Part shown: positions 50,317 through 62,300 of the stretch, piece after piece
Position numbering within the stretch: the stretch's first letter is position 1
Layout of the letters: every line of letters begins with the position of its first letter
From: Verrucomicrobiaceae bacterium
GTDB taxonomy: Bacteria; Verrucomicrobiota; Verrucomicrobiia; Verrucomicrobiales; Verrucomicrobiaceae
NCBI GenBank assembly: GCA_027490195.1
Contig: JAIXYN010000085.1
Span: 186,001 to 250,000, forward strand
Reading direction: 5' to 3'
Length of the DNA stretch: 64,000 bases
Translations under genes and position numbers: made by a program
The notes under the pieces: model-generated
Database searches by the model: none
The model's input: only the letters and a program-made list of their open reading frames with translations
What the model was told of the DNA's origin: nothing

Positions 50317-50356
50317 AAACGCCCGGTCACGCTTGCATCAAGCGGACCGGGCGTTT
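50317..50356. terminator. Bidirectional terminator between GAF gene and PEP-CTERM gene
   Basis: AAACGCCCGGTC (50317-50328) pairs perfectly with GACCGGGCGTTT (50345-50356). Inside, CGCTTG (50330-50335) pairs with CAAGCG (50339-50344). On the minus strand the stem ends in TTTTTT, and on the plus strand in GTTTCG. The strong minus-strand U-run marks it as the terminator of the long PEP-CTERM gene, 14 bases past that stop; it probably also ends the GAF transcript. Confidence 0.9.
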
Positions 50357-50369
50357 CGTTGGAAATCAA

Positions 50370-53300
50370 TCAGATCGAACTGCGGCGACGGCGGCGGAAG
50401 AAGAGGCCCAGCAGACCGAACATCAGCAGCAGCATGCGGGAAGGCTCAGGGACAACGACCAGGACACCGTAGGAGGTGAAGGCGCTGACATCCCATCCCA
50501 GTCCTGCGCCAAGCGCTGCAAGATCGAGATCGCCGGCAGTGACAGTGCTGCTTGCGTCGTAGGTGTTGAAAGCCCCAACACTGAAGCCACCGCTAAGGTT
50601 GGCACCGCTCCAGTCAATAAGGTTGAACACCTGGCCTTGCTGCACTGACACCGAGCCGACCGAGTTCACCACGATAGAACCCTGGCCCCAGGTGGTGCCA
50701 GCACGATTACCAACGACCATCGTGCTGCTTGTGCCGGTGAGGTTGATGAAATCATGATTGGTGGAGGATGTTGGAACACCCTTCGTGTAAACGTCTGCAC
50801 CTGCGCCGAGGGCGTCAAAGTAGGCCTTGGCGTTGGTGTAGTTGGTGGCGCCGATGCTGAAGGTGCCGCTGCTGTAGTTTGTCACCGCAGTGGTGGACGG
50901 AGTGGTGATGCCCAGCTGAATCTGCGAACCGGTGGCCACCGTCAGTGCGGTGTTGTTAGCGGTGATCGTCAGAGTGCCCTTGTCGGCATTCAAGGATGTT
51001 GCACCAGGAGTGAGGATACCGACGCTGTTCACACCACCCACTGTGACCGCACCTGCGATGGTGCCCGTGGTCGCGCCGTCGCCAGCACTTGCAAGGACCG
51101 CCGCATTGGTCAGCGAACCACCGGTTTCACCCACGATCACCGAACCGGCACCCGTCAGGCTGCCTGTGACACGCAGTTCACCGTTGTTGACAGTCGTGCC
51201 GCCAGAGTAGCTGTTGCCAGTCGTGGACAAGGTCGTGGTGCCCGTTCCTGTCTGAGCAAAGCCACCCGCACCCGTAATGGCGCTGGCAGTGAAATCCGTG
51301 CCTTGAGCCACCGCGTCGCTCCGATTGACCGCAAACACCGCCCCTGTGCCGACACTGACCGCGCTGGTCAAGGCAAGTCTGCCAGTCGTGCTGCCGTTGC
51401 CGAGTTGCAAGGTGCCTCCCGAAACCGTGGTGCTGCCCGAGTAGGTGTTGGTGGCGGAAAGAACCACCGTGCCAGCGCCGACCTTGGTCAGACCAAATCC
51501 TGTTCCCGTCACCGCCGTGGTAAGGTTCAGAACATCGCTTGCATTGGCGGCTCCAACCGAGCTGTTGCTGCCCATGGCGAGTGTGCCAGTGACGGTGGCA
51601 ACACCCGTGCCAGTGAGCGCACCCGTGGATGAGACACCTGCGCCATTGATGGTCAGGTTTTCCCCCACGCTGACGCCGTTGATGTTGAGAGCACCACCTG
51701 CATTCACCGTCGTGGCAGCTGCAGTGGTTCCAAGGCCAGTGGCATTGGAAACGCTCACCGTACCACCGTTGATTGTCGTGGCACCGGTGTAGGTGTTGGC
51801 GTTGGCGAGAGTCAGGGTGCCTGCATCATTCTTGATCAGAGAGCCTGCGGTGCCTGTCCCGATCACGCCGCTGATCATCGTGTTGCCCGCACCTTGAACA
51901 GTGAGCGCAAAGCCGGTGCCGCTGACCGCTCCGAAGATGGAGAGCGTTCCTGCATCAGATTGAACAACCGCATTGCTGCCAAGGGCAACAGTACCGTTGT
52001 AGATGTTGTCACCGCTAAGATTGCGCAATGCGCCGGTGCCCGAGGCGCCAGTGCCGTTGATGGTCAGCGCCTCACCGCCGATGTTGATGCCGCCCTGGAG
52101 TTCCAGAGAGGCCCCACTGGCGACGGTGGTCGCTCCAGCCACTGTGCCCAGCGCCAGATTGTTAGCCGCGCTCAGCACACCCGCGCTGACAGTGGTGGCA
52201 CCGGTGAAGGCATTGACTCCGCCGAGAACCAGAGTGCCCGTGCCAGTCTTGGTGATGGCCGTGCCGTTCACAGAACCATTGATGGTAAGCGCATTGGACG
52301 AGTTGACCGCCATCGTGGCAGTGGCGGCGCTGAGTGCCACACTGCTGTTGATGGTCGCAGCACTAGAGCCTGCATCCGTCGTAATGCCGTTGGCGATGGT
52401 GAGCGTGTATCCGCCGTCACTGTTCAGCACCACCGCATTCCCAGCACTCTGGGTGTTCACCGTGAGGCTCTTGATGCTCATGTTAGCACCCAGCACCATG
52501 TTGTTCTGGTTCGTATTGCTTGTGGCGGAAAGGAAGACATCCGTGCCGACGCTTGGAACGAGACCCGTGTTTGTGCCAGCCAGATCTGTCGCCCAGTTGC
52601 TGGTCGTGGAGCCATTCGAGACCGCCCATGCATCACTGGTGCCACCACTGTAGCCACCCTTCCAGTAGGCTGCGGTAAGTGCTGTCGTCGGTGCGACATT
52701 AAACTGCACCAAGGTGTCAGAGGCAGTGATGCCGGTGACCGTGAAGTTGGTGACGTTGTAAAGGTTGCCCACGGAATAGCTGCCAGTGCTGCCATTGGTG
52801 TTGAGCAGACCACCAGAAGCAGCCGCCAAGATCGTGGAGGTGGCTCCAGGAGTCTGACCGCTGAGGAAGTAAGCATCCACGGTGACATTGCCGGTGACGA
52901 GAGCCTTGGCTCCCGCGTTCAGGAGAATGCTGCTGCCAATGGTGCCGACTTCGACGCCGAGGCGGCTGCCTCCAGCGAGGTTGAGGACGGTGCCGGTCGT
53001 AGGAGCCAGTGTCAGCACACCACCCGTGGTGCCGGTCAGCACATTGAAGGTGGCTCCGCTAGCAACTGTCAGCGAGGTGGTACCGGATATGCCGTCGATG
53101 GCACCGGAGGTCACATGACTGACTTCCATCACGCCGCCATTCACTGTGGTAGCACCCACGTAGGTGTTCATGTTGGTGAAGGTGAGCTTCTTGCTGCCAT
53201 TCTTGGTGACGTTGATGTTGTTCTGGACGACACCACCGTAGGAACTGTCCGTCGTTGGTATGACGGTGAGCGTCTTCAAGACCGTGGCGCTGTTGGTGAT

Positions 53301-56300
53301 GAAACCAGCTGAGCTGCCAAAGGCCAACCCCGTGATCACTGAGGTGCTGAGGTTGCCGACGGAGGCGTCATAACCGCCAAGGTCGAGAACACCACGACCA
53401 GAGGTGGTGACGTTGGTGCCAGTGGGCAGGGCGGTCCCGGAGCCGAGGCGGAGGGTGCCGTTGGCGACGTTAGTGCTCCCGCCGTAGGTGTTGGTGCCAG
53501 AGAGGATGACGGTGTCAGAGCTCTGCTTGGTCAGGCCGCCTGCGCCGCTGATGTTGCCCTTGATTTCAAGGATGGCACCACGGGCGTTGGCAAGGAGCTC
53601 GCTGTTATTGTTGGTATCGGGGCCGACACCGGTGGTGAGGTCCTGGGTCCTGCCGTTGTCGGTGCCGTTCGGGCCATCGGTGAAGGCGTTTTGGCCGACG
53701 AAGGAATTGCCGAGCAAGCTGATGCTCACGCCGGAGCCGAGGGTGCGGAAGACGATGCCGTTGTTGGAGCTCGACGCATCGTCAGCGCGGAGGAAGCCTT
53801 CGATGGCACCGCCGTTGATCTGAATCGTGGCGGTGGTGAGGTTCTGGTCGGCATTCACCTGGAGGGTGCCAGCACCGAGGTTGATAGTACCACTGCGGGC
53901 GTTGTCCACGCTCCAGCGCTCGATGGAGCCGGCCTCATAGGTCACGGCTTTGGAGAAGCCGGTAGTGAGGATGTCAAGGATACCGTAGCGGCGGGCGGTG
54001 ATGCTCGTGCCGGCATTGGCGAAGGCGTTGGCGTTGGTCACGCCAATGGCACCCTGCTCGATATAGACATCACCCGTGAAGCTGGTGCTGTTGTTGCCAC
54101 CGACCCAGAGGTAGCCGTTGCCCCACTTGATGAGGTCGCGGCTGCCGTTCAGGCCGCTGACGTTCAGGCCAGAACCGGTGACACCGGAGGTGATCTGGTT
54201 GTTCACGGCAGCGGCGTTGACATCAATGATGGAGTTGCCCGGGCCGGTGAGGAAGAGCGTTCCGGCGTTCAGCACCGAGCGAGTGTTGGCGACGGTGACG
54301 CGGAGGCGGGCCGGGGACAGGCCGGTGGTATCGGTGGAGAAAGACTCCAAGTCGGAGACCCCGACGGCGGATTCAGTGATCCCGACGTTGACGGCGATAA
54401 TGGCGTTATCGACACTAATGATGCGACCCATGGTGTATTGGCCATTGAGCGAACTGCCAGGGTTGGCCACCAAGTTCAGCGTGGTTCCTGCACCGGTGGC
54501 GGTGCCGCTGGCGTTCAAGGTGATCGTGCCGCCGTCGCCGGAGGCACCCAAGGTGTTCAGGGTCAGGGCACCGCCGTTGACGGTCCAGTTGCCAGCGAAG
54601 CCCGTGCCATTGGCGGCGGCGGTCTGGTCTTTGGCGATGGTCAGCGTGCTGCCACCGAACTTGGTGATGCTACCCGCATAGATGTCGCCGGAGAGGATGG
54701 TGTTGCCAGCCGTGAAAATGATACCTTCCATAGTGCCAGTGGTGCCGAACCTCAGGTTGGTCGCGATCGTTGGCGTGCCGGTGGTGATCAGACCACCGCG
54801 ATCAGCATTGGTCGCCCCATCCGCGAAGGTGAGGGTGTTGTATTGACCCACGCCGCTGCTGATGCTCTGGTTGGTGCGCAGGGCATAGACCGTTTGATCT
54901 TGCGTCAGCGTCACGGCAGCAGTGGTGATGTCCACGATGCTATTGGCGTTGGTGTTGGTGCTAAAGAGACCACCAGAAAAGATGTTGCTGTAGGCCACTT
55001 GATTGGTGGCTGGAGTCAGCGTGCTAAGCACGGACTGGAAGCCGCTAGTGCTGTTGTAGCTCAGGAAGGTGTTGCTCGTGGTATCGATGTAATAGGCAGG
55101 CAGCATGCCGCTGTTGGCAAAGCCTGGGGTACCGTTGCGGGCCAGCGTGCCGGAGAGCGTCGGAAGCGTGGTGTCCCAAGCGGTGACCTTGATGCGTTCC
55201 ACTTCGTCATTTCCAGCGTTGAGACCAAGGAAGGCACCGTTGGTGACGATCGCCAAGGTGCTGCCCACTCCGGCACGGTTGAGGCTGGCAACCGTCAACT
55301 GCACCGCGCCATTGGTGATGCGACGGTTGACGCGAAGGGATGAGCCGAGGGAGTAGTTGACCGCACCCACGGTTTCGGTGCTAGTCACGGCAGCGTCATT
55401 GCGAGCTTGGAGGTAGAGCTGGCCACCGTTGAGGTTGACCGCAGTGGCATCATCCCAGCGATTGGTGACATTCACGGCCTCGTTGTCCAGGAAGAGAATG
55501 GAACCGGGGTGGAGGTTGACCGTGTAGATGTTGGCTGTGCCAGCAGCATTGAGGAACGTGCCTCTGTCATACGCCTGAAGCTGACCGAAGATATCCACCG
55601 CCCCTCCGAGCCCCAATGGACCAGAAGTGGTTGTGGAGGTTTCATGGAAGGCCGTCGAAGAGCTGCGGCTGATGACAGTGCCGCCTGTGTAGGTGTGCAA
55701 GTCAAAATTGTCCACAAAGCTATTCCCATTCGCTGCCTGGCTACCGATGATGACACGGGTTCCGGGTGTACCACCCTCCACAAGGACACCGGCATTGGAG
55801 GCGGCTGTCGAATTCAGATTTAGGCTATTGGTGCCGCCACCGATACGGTAGAGATTGTCTGCGCCCACACCGAGGGCGGTGGCAGAGTAGGTGCGAGTGG
55901 CAGAAATCGCGCCGAGGAACGATCTACCGTTGCCGATGAGGGCCAGATCAAGATTGTTGGCAAGGTTTGCTTCCAAGGCGAGGACACCATTGGAATTAGA
56001 ACTGAGCGCATTCTGCAAGTATGCTTGGTTAAAGTTGGCACTCGCCATGCGGAAGAGCGACAACTGCGAGCCAGAACTGAGGAGTTCCACCTGACCGGTG
56101 CCAAAGCTGATGTTGGCAGGGTTGCTGAGGAAGATGCCGCCAGTCGGGTTGATCCGGATCGTGCTGCCGCGCAGCATGGTGTCCAGATTCATCGCGGTGC
56201 CGTTCTCGCTGTTCACATCGCCAAAGCGGAGCAGACCACCATTGACAACGATGCCGAGGCCGTTGGCGCTGGTCGATCCGGCATAGAGGCCGCCGAAGGT

Positions 56301-59300
56301 GCTGGTGGTGCCGTTCAGCCAGAGGTCGCTGCCGCCGCCCTTGATGATGGCCTGGCCGATGGTGCCGCGAGCGGAACCCGCACCGTCATTGATGGCACCG
56401 TTGAGCAGCGTTGTACCACCGATGTTGAGCAGCGGAGTGCCCGTGAGGTTAGTAGCGCCGTTGATTTCGACGACGTAGCCGTTGCCTATGGCCGTGGTCA
56501 GCGTCGAACTGCCGATGGTCATGTCCTTGAAGGCGAGGTGCTTGTTGGCGGCGGTCCCTGCGATGTTGCGGTTCGCGGTCACGGTGGAGGAACCGTTGAT
56601 GATGAGGTTGTTGCCAGCGGCGTTGTTACCGACGACGTAACGCTCGCGAGTCGCGGTGTCGGCACCATCGATGAGAAGGTTGAGTGTGCCGGAATACATC
56701 GTGATATCACCCGCACCGATACCGCCGTGGCTGATGCCGCTGAAGAGCGTGGCAAAGTTGGCCGGGGTGCCGGTCGTCCTACCGCGGACATTCACGGTGC
56801 CCTGCATATTTTGGATGCCGCCGGTGAAGGTGTTGATGCCGTTGGCAAAGCCGGTGAAGCCGTTGCCGAGTTCCAGCGTTGCGCCGCCGGAGTGGAGCAG
56901 CGTGGCACCGCCGGTGACCTGGCCATAAACGGTCAGGTTGGGGTCCTGGCGAATGGTGTTGTAAGCCGGAGCGCCTTCCATGGTGGCGGCGCTGAGGACG
57001 AGCGGTCCATTGACCTGGATGGCGACGTTGTTGCCCGCGTTGCTGACGAGGAGGGTCTGGCCCTGCTCGCCGGGGGAGCCACCGAAGCGGATGCCGCCGG
57101 TGAGGATGCTCAGCACGTTGGTAGTGCCAGCGGCGCGGTCGTTGTTGATCGTGACGACCGGATTGCCTTCACCAAGAACCAAGCCGAGATTATATACGGT
57201 ATTGGCAACGTCGGAGCGGAGCTGCAAATTGCCACCGAAGCTGTTGATGACGACCAAGCCACCGGTTCCGGCGTTCATTTGAGTGATCGTGGTTGTCGAG
57301 GTGTTCGTGCCCAAGTTGGCCTGCACCGAGGTGGAACGGAAGGCGATGCTGCCCTGGTTCACGATGTAGTTGCCGTTGAAGCTGGCCTGCGGGGAATCAA
57401 TCACCAAGGTGCCGGCACCATGCTTGACGATGTGGGTGGCGTTCGTGATCTGGCCCGTGGTGGTTGGCGTGAGTCCAGGTGCCGCGCCGCCGACAGTGCT
57501 GTTGGAAAGCGCACCGATGAAGAAGGAGCCGTTGTTGTAGATGTTGAGCTCCTTGGCCGTCGGTCCGACGTCGATACCTGGCACGATGGTGGTGTTGTTG
57601 TTGATGGCGATGATGCCGCCGCTTCCGACGCGGATGCGATCCGCCGCCACCGCCGTGGTGTTGTTCGCAATCGCGATGTTGGCATCGAGACGGAGGGCAT
57701 AGGTGTCGAGACCGATGCCGCCGGCGATGCCGCCGTTAAAGCTAGTAGCCGCGTTCACGTAGGTGCGTTCCGTTGGCGACACCACTGCGGTGGCGCCAAA
57801 TGCACCGCTGCGGATGGCGTCGAATCCCGCGTTCACGAACCCATTGTCGGCGGTGTAGGTGAGGAACTGGCTGTCAGTGGCATTGACCATCCAGGGAGCG
57901 ACCATGCCGTTGACGACACCGCCGAGGGCGGCGAGGCCGGTGGCTCCGGTGCCGCCGAAGAGCTTGATGCGCTCGTCACTGCCGAGCTGGCCACCGTTAG
58001 CGGGGTTGATCTGGAGCGTGCCGACATTACCGGCGATGGTGAGGCCGTTGTTGGTCTGGGTCTGGCGGGTGATGTCATTGCCTGCTCCAGCGCCGATGAC
58101 GAGGGTCACGATGCGGTTCAGCAGATCGCGCGTGACGATGAGCTGGCCGAACTTGCCGACGGTGACGTTGCCGACAGTTTCCGTGACTTCGATGTCGCGA
58201 TTGCCGAGGAGGCGGATGGTGCTGTTATTGAGAACGATGGCGGTGTCATCATCCCAGCGGCCCTGGCCGCCGTAGCCTTCGAGGCGATTGGTGGCGAGGA
58301 GACCGGTGGAGTAGTCAAAGCGGACTTCCGAGGTGTTGCGAAGGGTGACTGGAGCGAGCGGTGCGGTGCCGGCCACATCCGTGAAGGTGCCGCCGAGGCC
58401 ACCAGCGGTCAGGATGCCCCAGGTGTCGAAGCTGCTGGTGGTGAGGCTGCCACGGAATTCAAGGGTGCTGCCGCGATTGACGAGGGTCGCGCCGGTGTAG
58501 TTGTTGGCAGTCATGAGCACCACCGTGCCACGACCGTTGCCTCCGTTGATGTTGTCCACATTCAAGCCGGAGAAGGGCAGGCCGACCGTGAGCGCAGTCC
58601 CGGTGCCGGTGAGCACGTTGCTGTTCACCATGTCACTGGAGATGTAGAGGATGCCGGCACCCGCGCCGAGGCGGTAGGTATTGCCCGCACCGACTCCGAG
58701 AGCGGCGGCGTTGTAGCTGCCGTTCAGGCCGACGCCGTTGGTCGTGGAACCGAGGAAGGCCGTGCCGTCACCGATCTTGGCGAGGTCGATGGTCTGGGTA
58801 TAGACGGTGTTCAGGGCGATGATGGCAGAGCCGGCATTCTTGCCGCCGCCGTTGAGGCCATTGCCACCAGCGAGGCCGAAATAGGAAGTGTCCTGCGGGC
58901 CGCCGAGATTGCCGATGAGGAGATTGAAGTCGGAGAGCGGCGCATTGGCGGCCATGCGGAGGATACCGTAGTTGGCCAAGGCATTGCTGCGCAGATCGAC
59001 GCTGCCGGAGCCAACCTTGTTGGCCGTGCTGTTGAACTGGATGGCGGTGCCGGGCTGGATGAGGGCATTGCCGGTACCGTAGTTGGAGGCGGCTACGAGA
59101 CCTGGGATGCTGCCGGAGGTATCACTCAGGGTGAGGACGTTGCCCTCAAAGGTGCCGAAGAAGGTGGTGCCGCCCGCATTCACATAACCGCCCGCGAAGG
59201 TGGCGCTGTTGTCGCTGTTGATGAAAAGGTTGCCGCCGGTCTTGAGGATGGTGCCGTTGCCGCTGATGTTGCCGTTGATGGTGGTGTTGGCGTTCGTGAC

Positions 59301-62300
59301 GATTTGGGCGTCTTTGACCAAGCTAAGGTTGTTGAAGGCGTAGGAGTAGGAGTTGGCAGAGTTGAGCGTCAACAACGCGGATCCGAGCGGAGCGCCGAAG
59401 GCGAGGTTGCCGAACTGGATCGTCTTGTTGTTGCCACCGCCGATGGTGCGGGCGTCAATGGTGAATGCTCCGCTGCCGATGTAGCTGCCGCTGCCGATCC
59501 CGGCGGTGGAGCCCATCGTTAGGTTCGTGTTCGCGAAGGTGGTGATCACCTGCATGACCGTGGTGTTGTCACCGTCATGGCGAATATTAATGGTGCCGCC
59601 GAGAAGGGCGACAGGAGCTGCGGCACCGAAGGGGTTGGAAGCGCCGTTGGAAAGGCGGAGTTCCGTCGCGCCTGCTGCGAGCTTCCAGGCGCCCACGTCG
59701 TTGGCACCGGAGCCAGTGTCGCCGTTAGTGAGGAAGAGGTTGCTAGCACCGGTCTTGACCAAGGTCTTGCCTGCGGCGTCGATCTTGCCGCTGATCACAC
59801 CTTGGTTGAGGGTATTGAGGAAGGTCTCCCCTGCCCCGTTCACGAAGAGCGTGCCGTTGATCTGGACGTTGGTGTTCTGGCCGCCCGTCCAAGTGAGGGC
59901 GTTGGCGTTGAGAGTGACGTTGTTGATCAGATTCCAGGCCACGGGAGCCGTGCCGGTGGCGAGGGCCGAGGTAGTATTGGCTCCGCCGAAGTTGTTGAGA
60001 GCATCGACAGTGACGTTATAGCCGCTGCCGGAGCCGAACTGCATGGTGCCGATGCCGTCGGTGAGTTCACCTGCCGCGTAGCCGTTGCCGGTGGTGGCGG
60101 CGAGGTCAAGGATACCGCCCTTGAGAGTGATGGGGCCTGTGCCGAGGGCGAGAGTGTTGCGCACCGCGAGGGTGCCGGTGCTGACCGGGGCGACGGCGTT
60201 GGCGCTGGTGACGCGGCCGGCATTGATGATGGTGCCGCCGCTATAGGTGTTGCCGAGGGAGGCTCCGTCTGCATTACGGGGTGGGTTCAGGGTCAGAGTG
60301 CCGTCGCCAGACTTGGCGAGGGCCAGAGTGCCGTTGAGCGTGCCGGTGAAAGTGGTGCTCTGGCCGATGCCGGTGTTCACGGTGAGGGTGTTAGAGGCAC
60401 CGCTGTTGGTCACACGTCCGAAGCCGGAGAGGCCGCCGACGGTGATGGCCTGACCATTGAGGTCAAAGCCGTTGGCGCTGCTGTTGATCACGAGGTTGAT
60501 CAGGCCACTCGAAGGGACGCTGCTCTGGCCGGCGAAGCGGAGGGTGCCTTCCTGAATGGTAAGATTCCGAAGACCGGTGGTGAGCGGGGCCATCACATTG
60601 CCGGTGCCGGAAAGAAGGAGTGTGCCCCCACCGCCCTTGGTGAAGTCGGTGGCTTCGAAGTTGCCGGAGAGGGTGGAAGCGCCGGTCTGACCGCCGCTGA
60701 CCCAGACGAGAGCTTCCTGGGCGGTGAGTCCCGTGCCGAAGCGAAGATTGCTGCTGATCGTCGGAGCCGCACCTGTGCCGGCTGCGCCAGCGCCGTTCAG
60801 GATGAGGCCGCCGTTGGCGAGACGGAGGAGGGAGGTACCGTTGGTCGGCGTGATGTTGGCGCTGGTGCGAAGGGCGAGGACATCAATCGTGCCCGCGGCG
60901 ACCACCTGATCGGCGCTGAAATCACCCAGGGAGGTGGCTGCGGAAACGCTGAGGTTGGTGGCCAGCGTCGCGTTGTGAAGCAGGAAGCCGTTGGTGTTGT
61001 CGTACCGGAGGAAGTTCAGCGAATTCGTATCCGCACCGGTCGAGGCGCGACCAACGATAGAAGGAAGGGCGAGGATGCCGCTGCCGTTGGTCTGGGCGGT
61101 GCCGGTGAGGAGCCTCTCATTCACGCCGAGGTCGGTGGCCAGATTGGACGAGATCAAGGTAGCCATGCCGTTGGTGCCACGGGCGAGGGCGGTGGCGGTG
61201 AGCTGGGAGGTCACCCCGGTGCCCTTGGTGAGTTGGATGCGGCCGACATTGTAGGTCAGCGTGGGGACGGTGAGGGCCTGGTTGGCGACGCCGAAGGTAA
61301 GGGCCTGGCCGGAAGCGATGGCTGCCGTGGTCGGTGCGCTGATCGTGATATTGTTGCCGGAAACTCCTGTCACCACCGCACCCGCAGGGATGCTGGCGTT
61401 GGTGATGGTCATGCCAGGGACGATGCCGGTGCTGCTGCCGACATTGATGACGTAGCTGGCCGCCGCCTGAGCGGTTCCGACCACGACGCCGACCGGGGCG
61501 GTGCCCACGGTGCCTTGCAGGGCAAGGGTACCGTCAGTGAGGGTGATGGCCCCCGCGCCGAAGGGCGTGCCCGTGGTCATCTGGGTCAACACAGTGCCGC
61601 CGCCGCCGGGAACTCCGCCGATGGTGAGGCTGGTGTTCACATTCGGGGTGGAGTTGAGGACGAGAGTGCCGGTGCCGATCTTGCTGAGCGCCTGGGCGGA
61701 GCCGGTGTTCGCAACACTGATAGGGAGGACGATGCCAAAGGTATTGCTGCCGGAGACCTCAATGGAACTGGCGGCCGTGTTCAGGAGGAACTGGTGCGCC
61801 GAGGTGAAGGAGCCGCCCACGGAAAGTGTACCGCCGCGCAATTGCACGTCGGAAGGCAGGCCCGCCACGATGTGGGCGGGGGTGCCAACTGCAAATAGAA
61901 TGGACGTGTCACCGAGGTTGTTGTCATTGGTCACGCGGAGTTGACCGGCATCAATGAACCATGAGGTGCCGTAGTTGGCGTTGGTGGTGATTCGGTTCGA
62001 CGCCTGATTGGTGCCGGTATAGACCAAGATGCCGCCACCCTGCTTGACCAAGTTGGTGCCTTCAGTCGCAGTCAACGTGAGGTTCGCATCAAGCTGGATC
62101 ACGCCCTGGGTCGTATTGACCACCAAGTTCCGCTGACGGAGGGTGGTGGCTTCGGTGTTGAGGTTCAGCGCGGTGGTGTTGATGAAGGTGAGGTTGCCAC
62201 GGCCTTCAAAGGTGACCGGCAAGGTGGCAGCGGTTCCCATGCCAGCGAGGGCATTCGCGATGATGCGGTTGGCACCATCTGAGCCGATGGACGTGCCGCC

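Noticed and set aside
53691-61898. Plus-strand frames of 550, 1165 and 773 codons
   Set aside because: They are antisense to the PEP-CTERM repeat gene, whose simple codon usage leaves few stops in the complement; their translations are Gly/Ala/Val/Asp-rich without domains.
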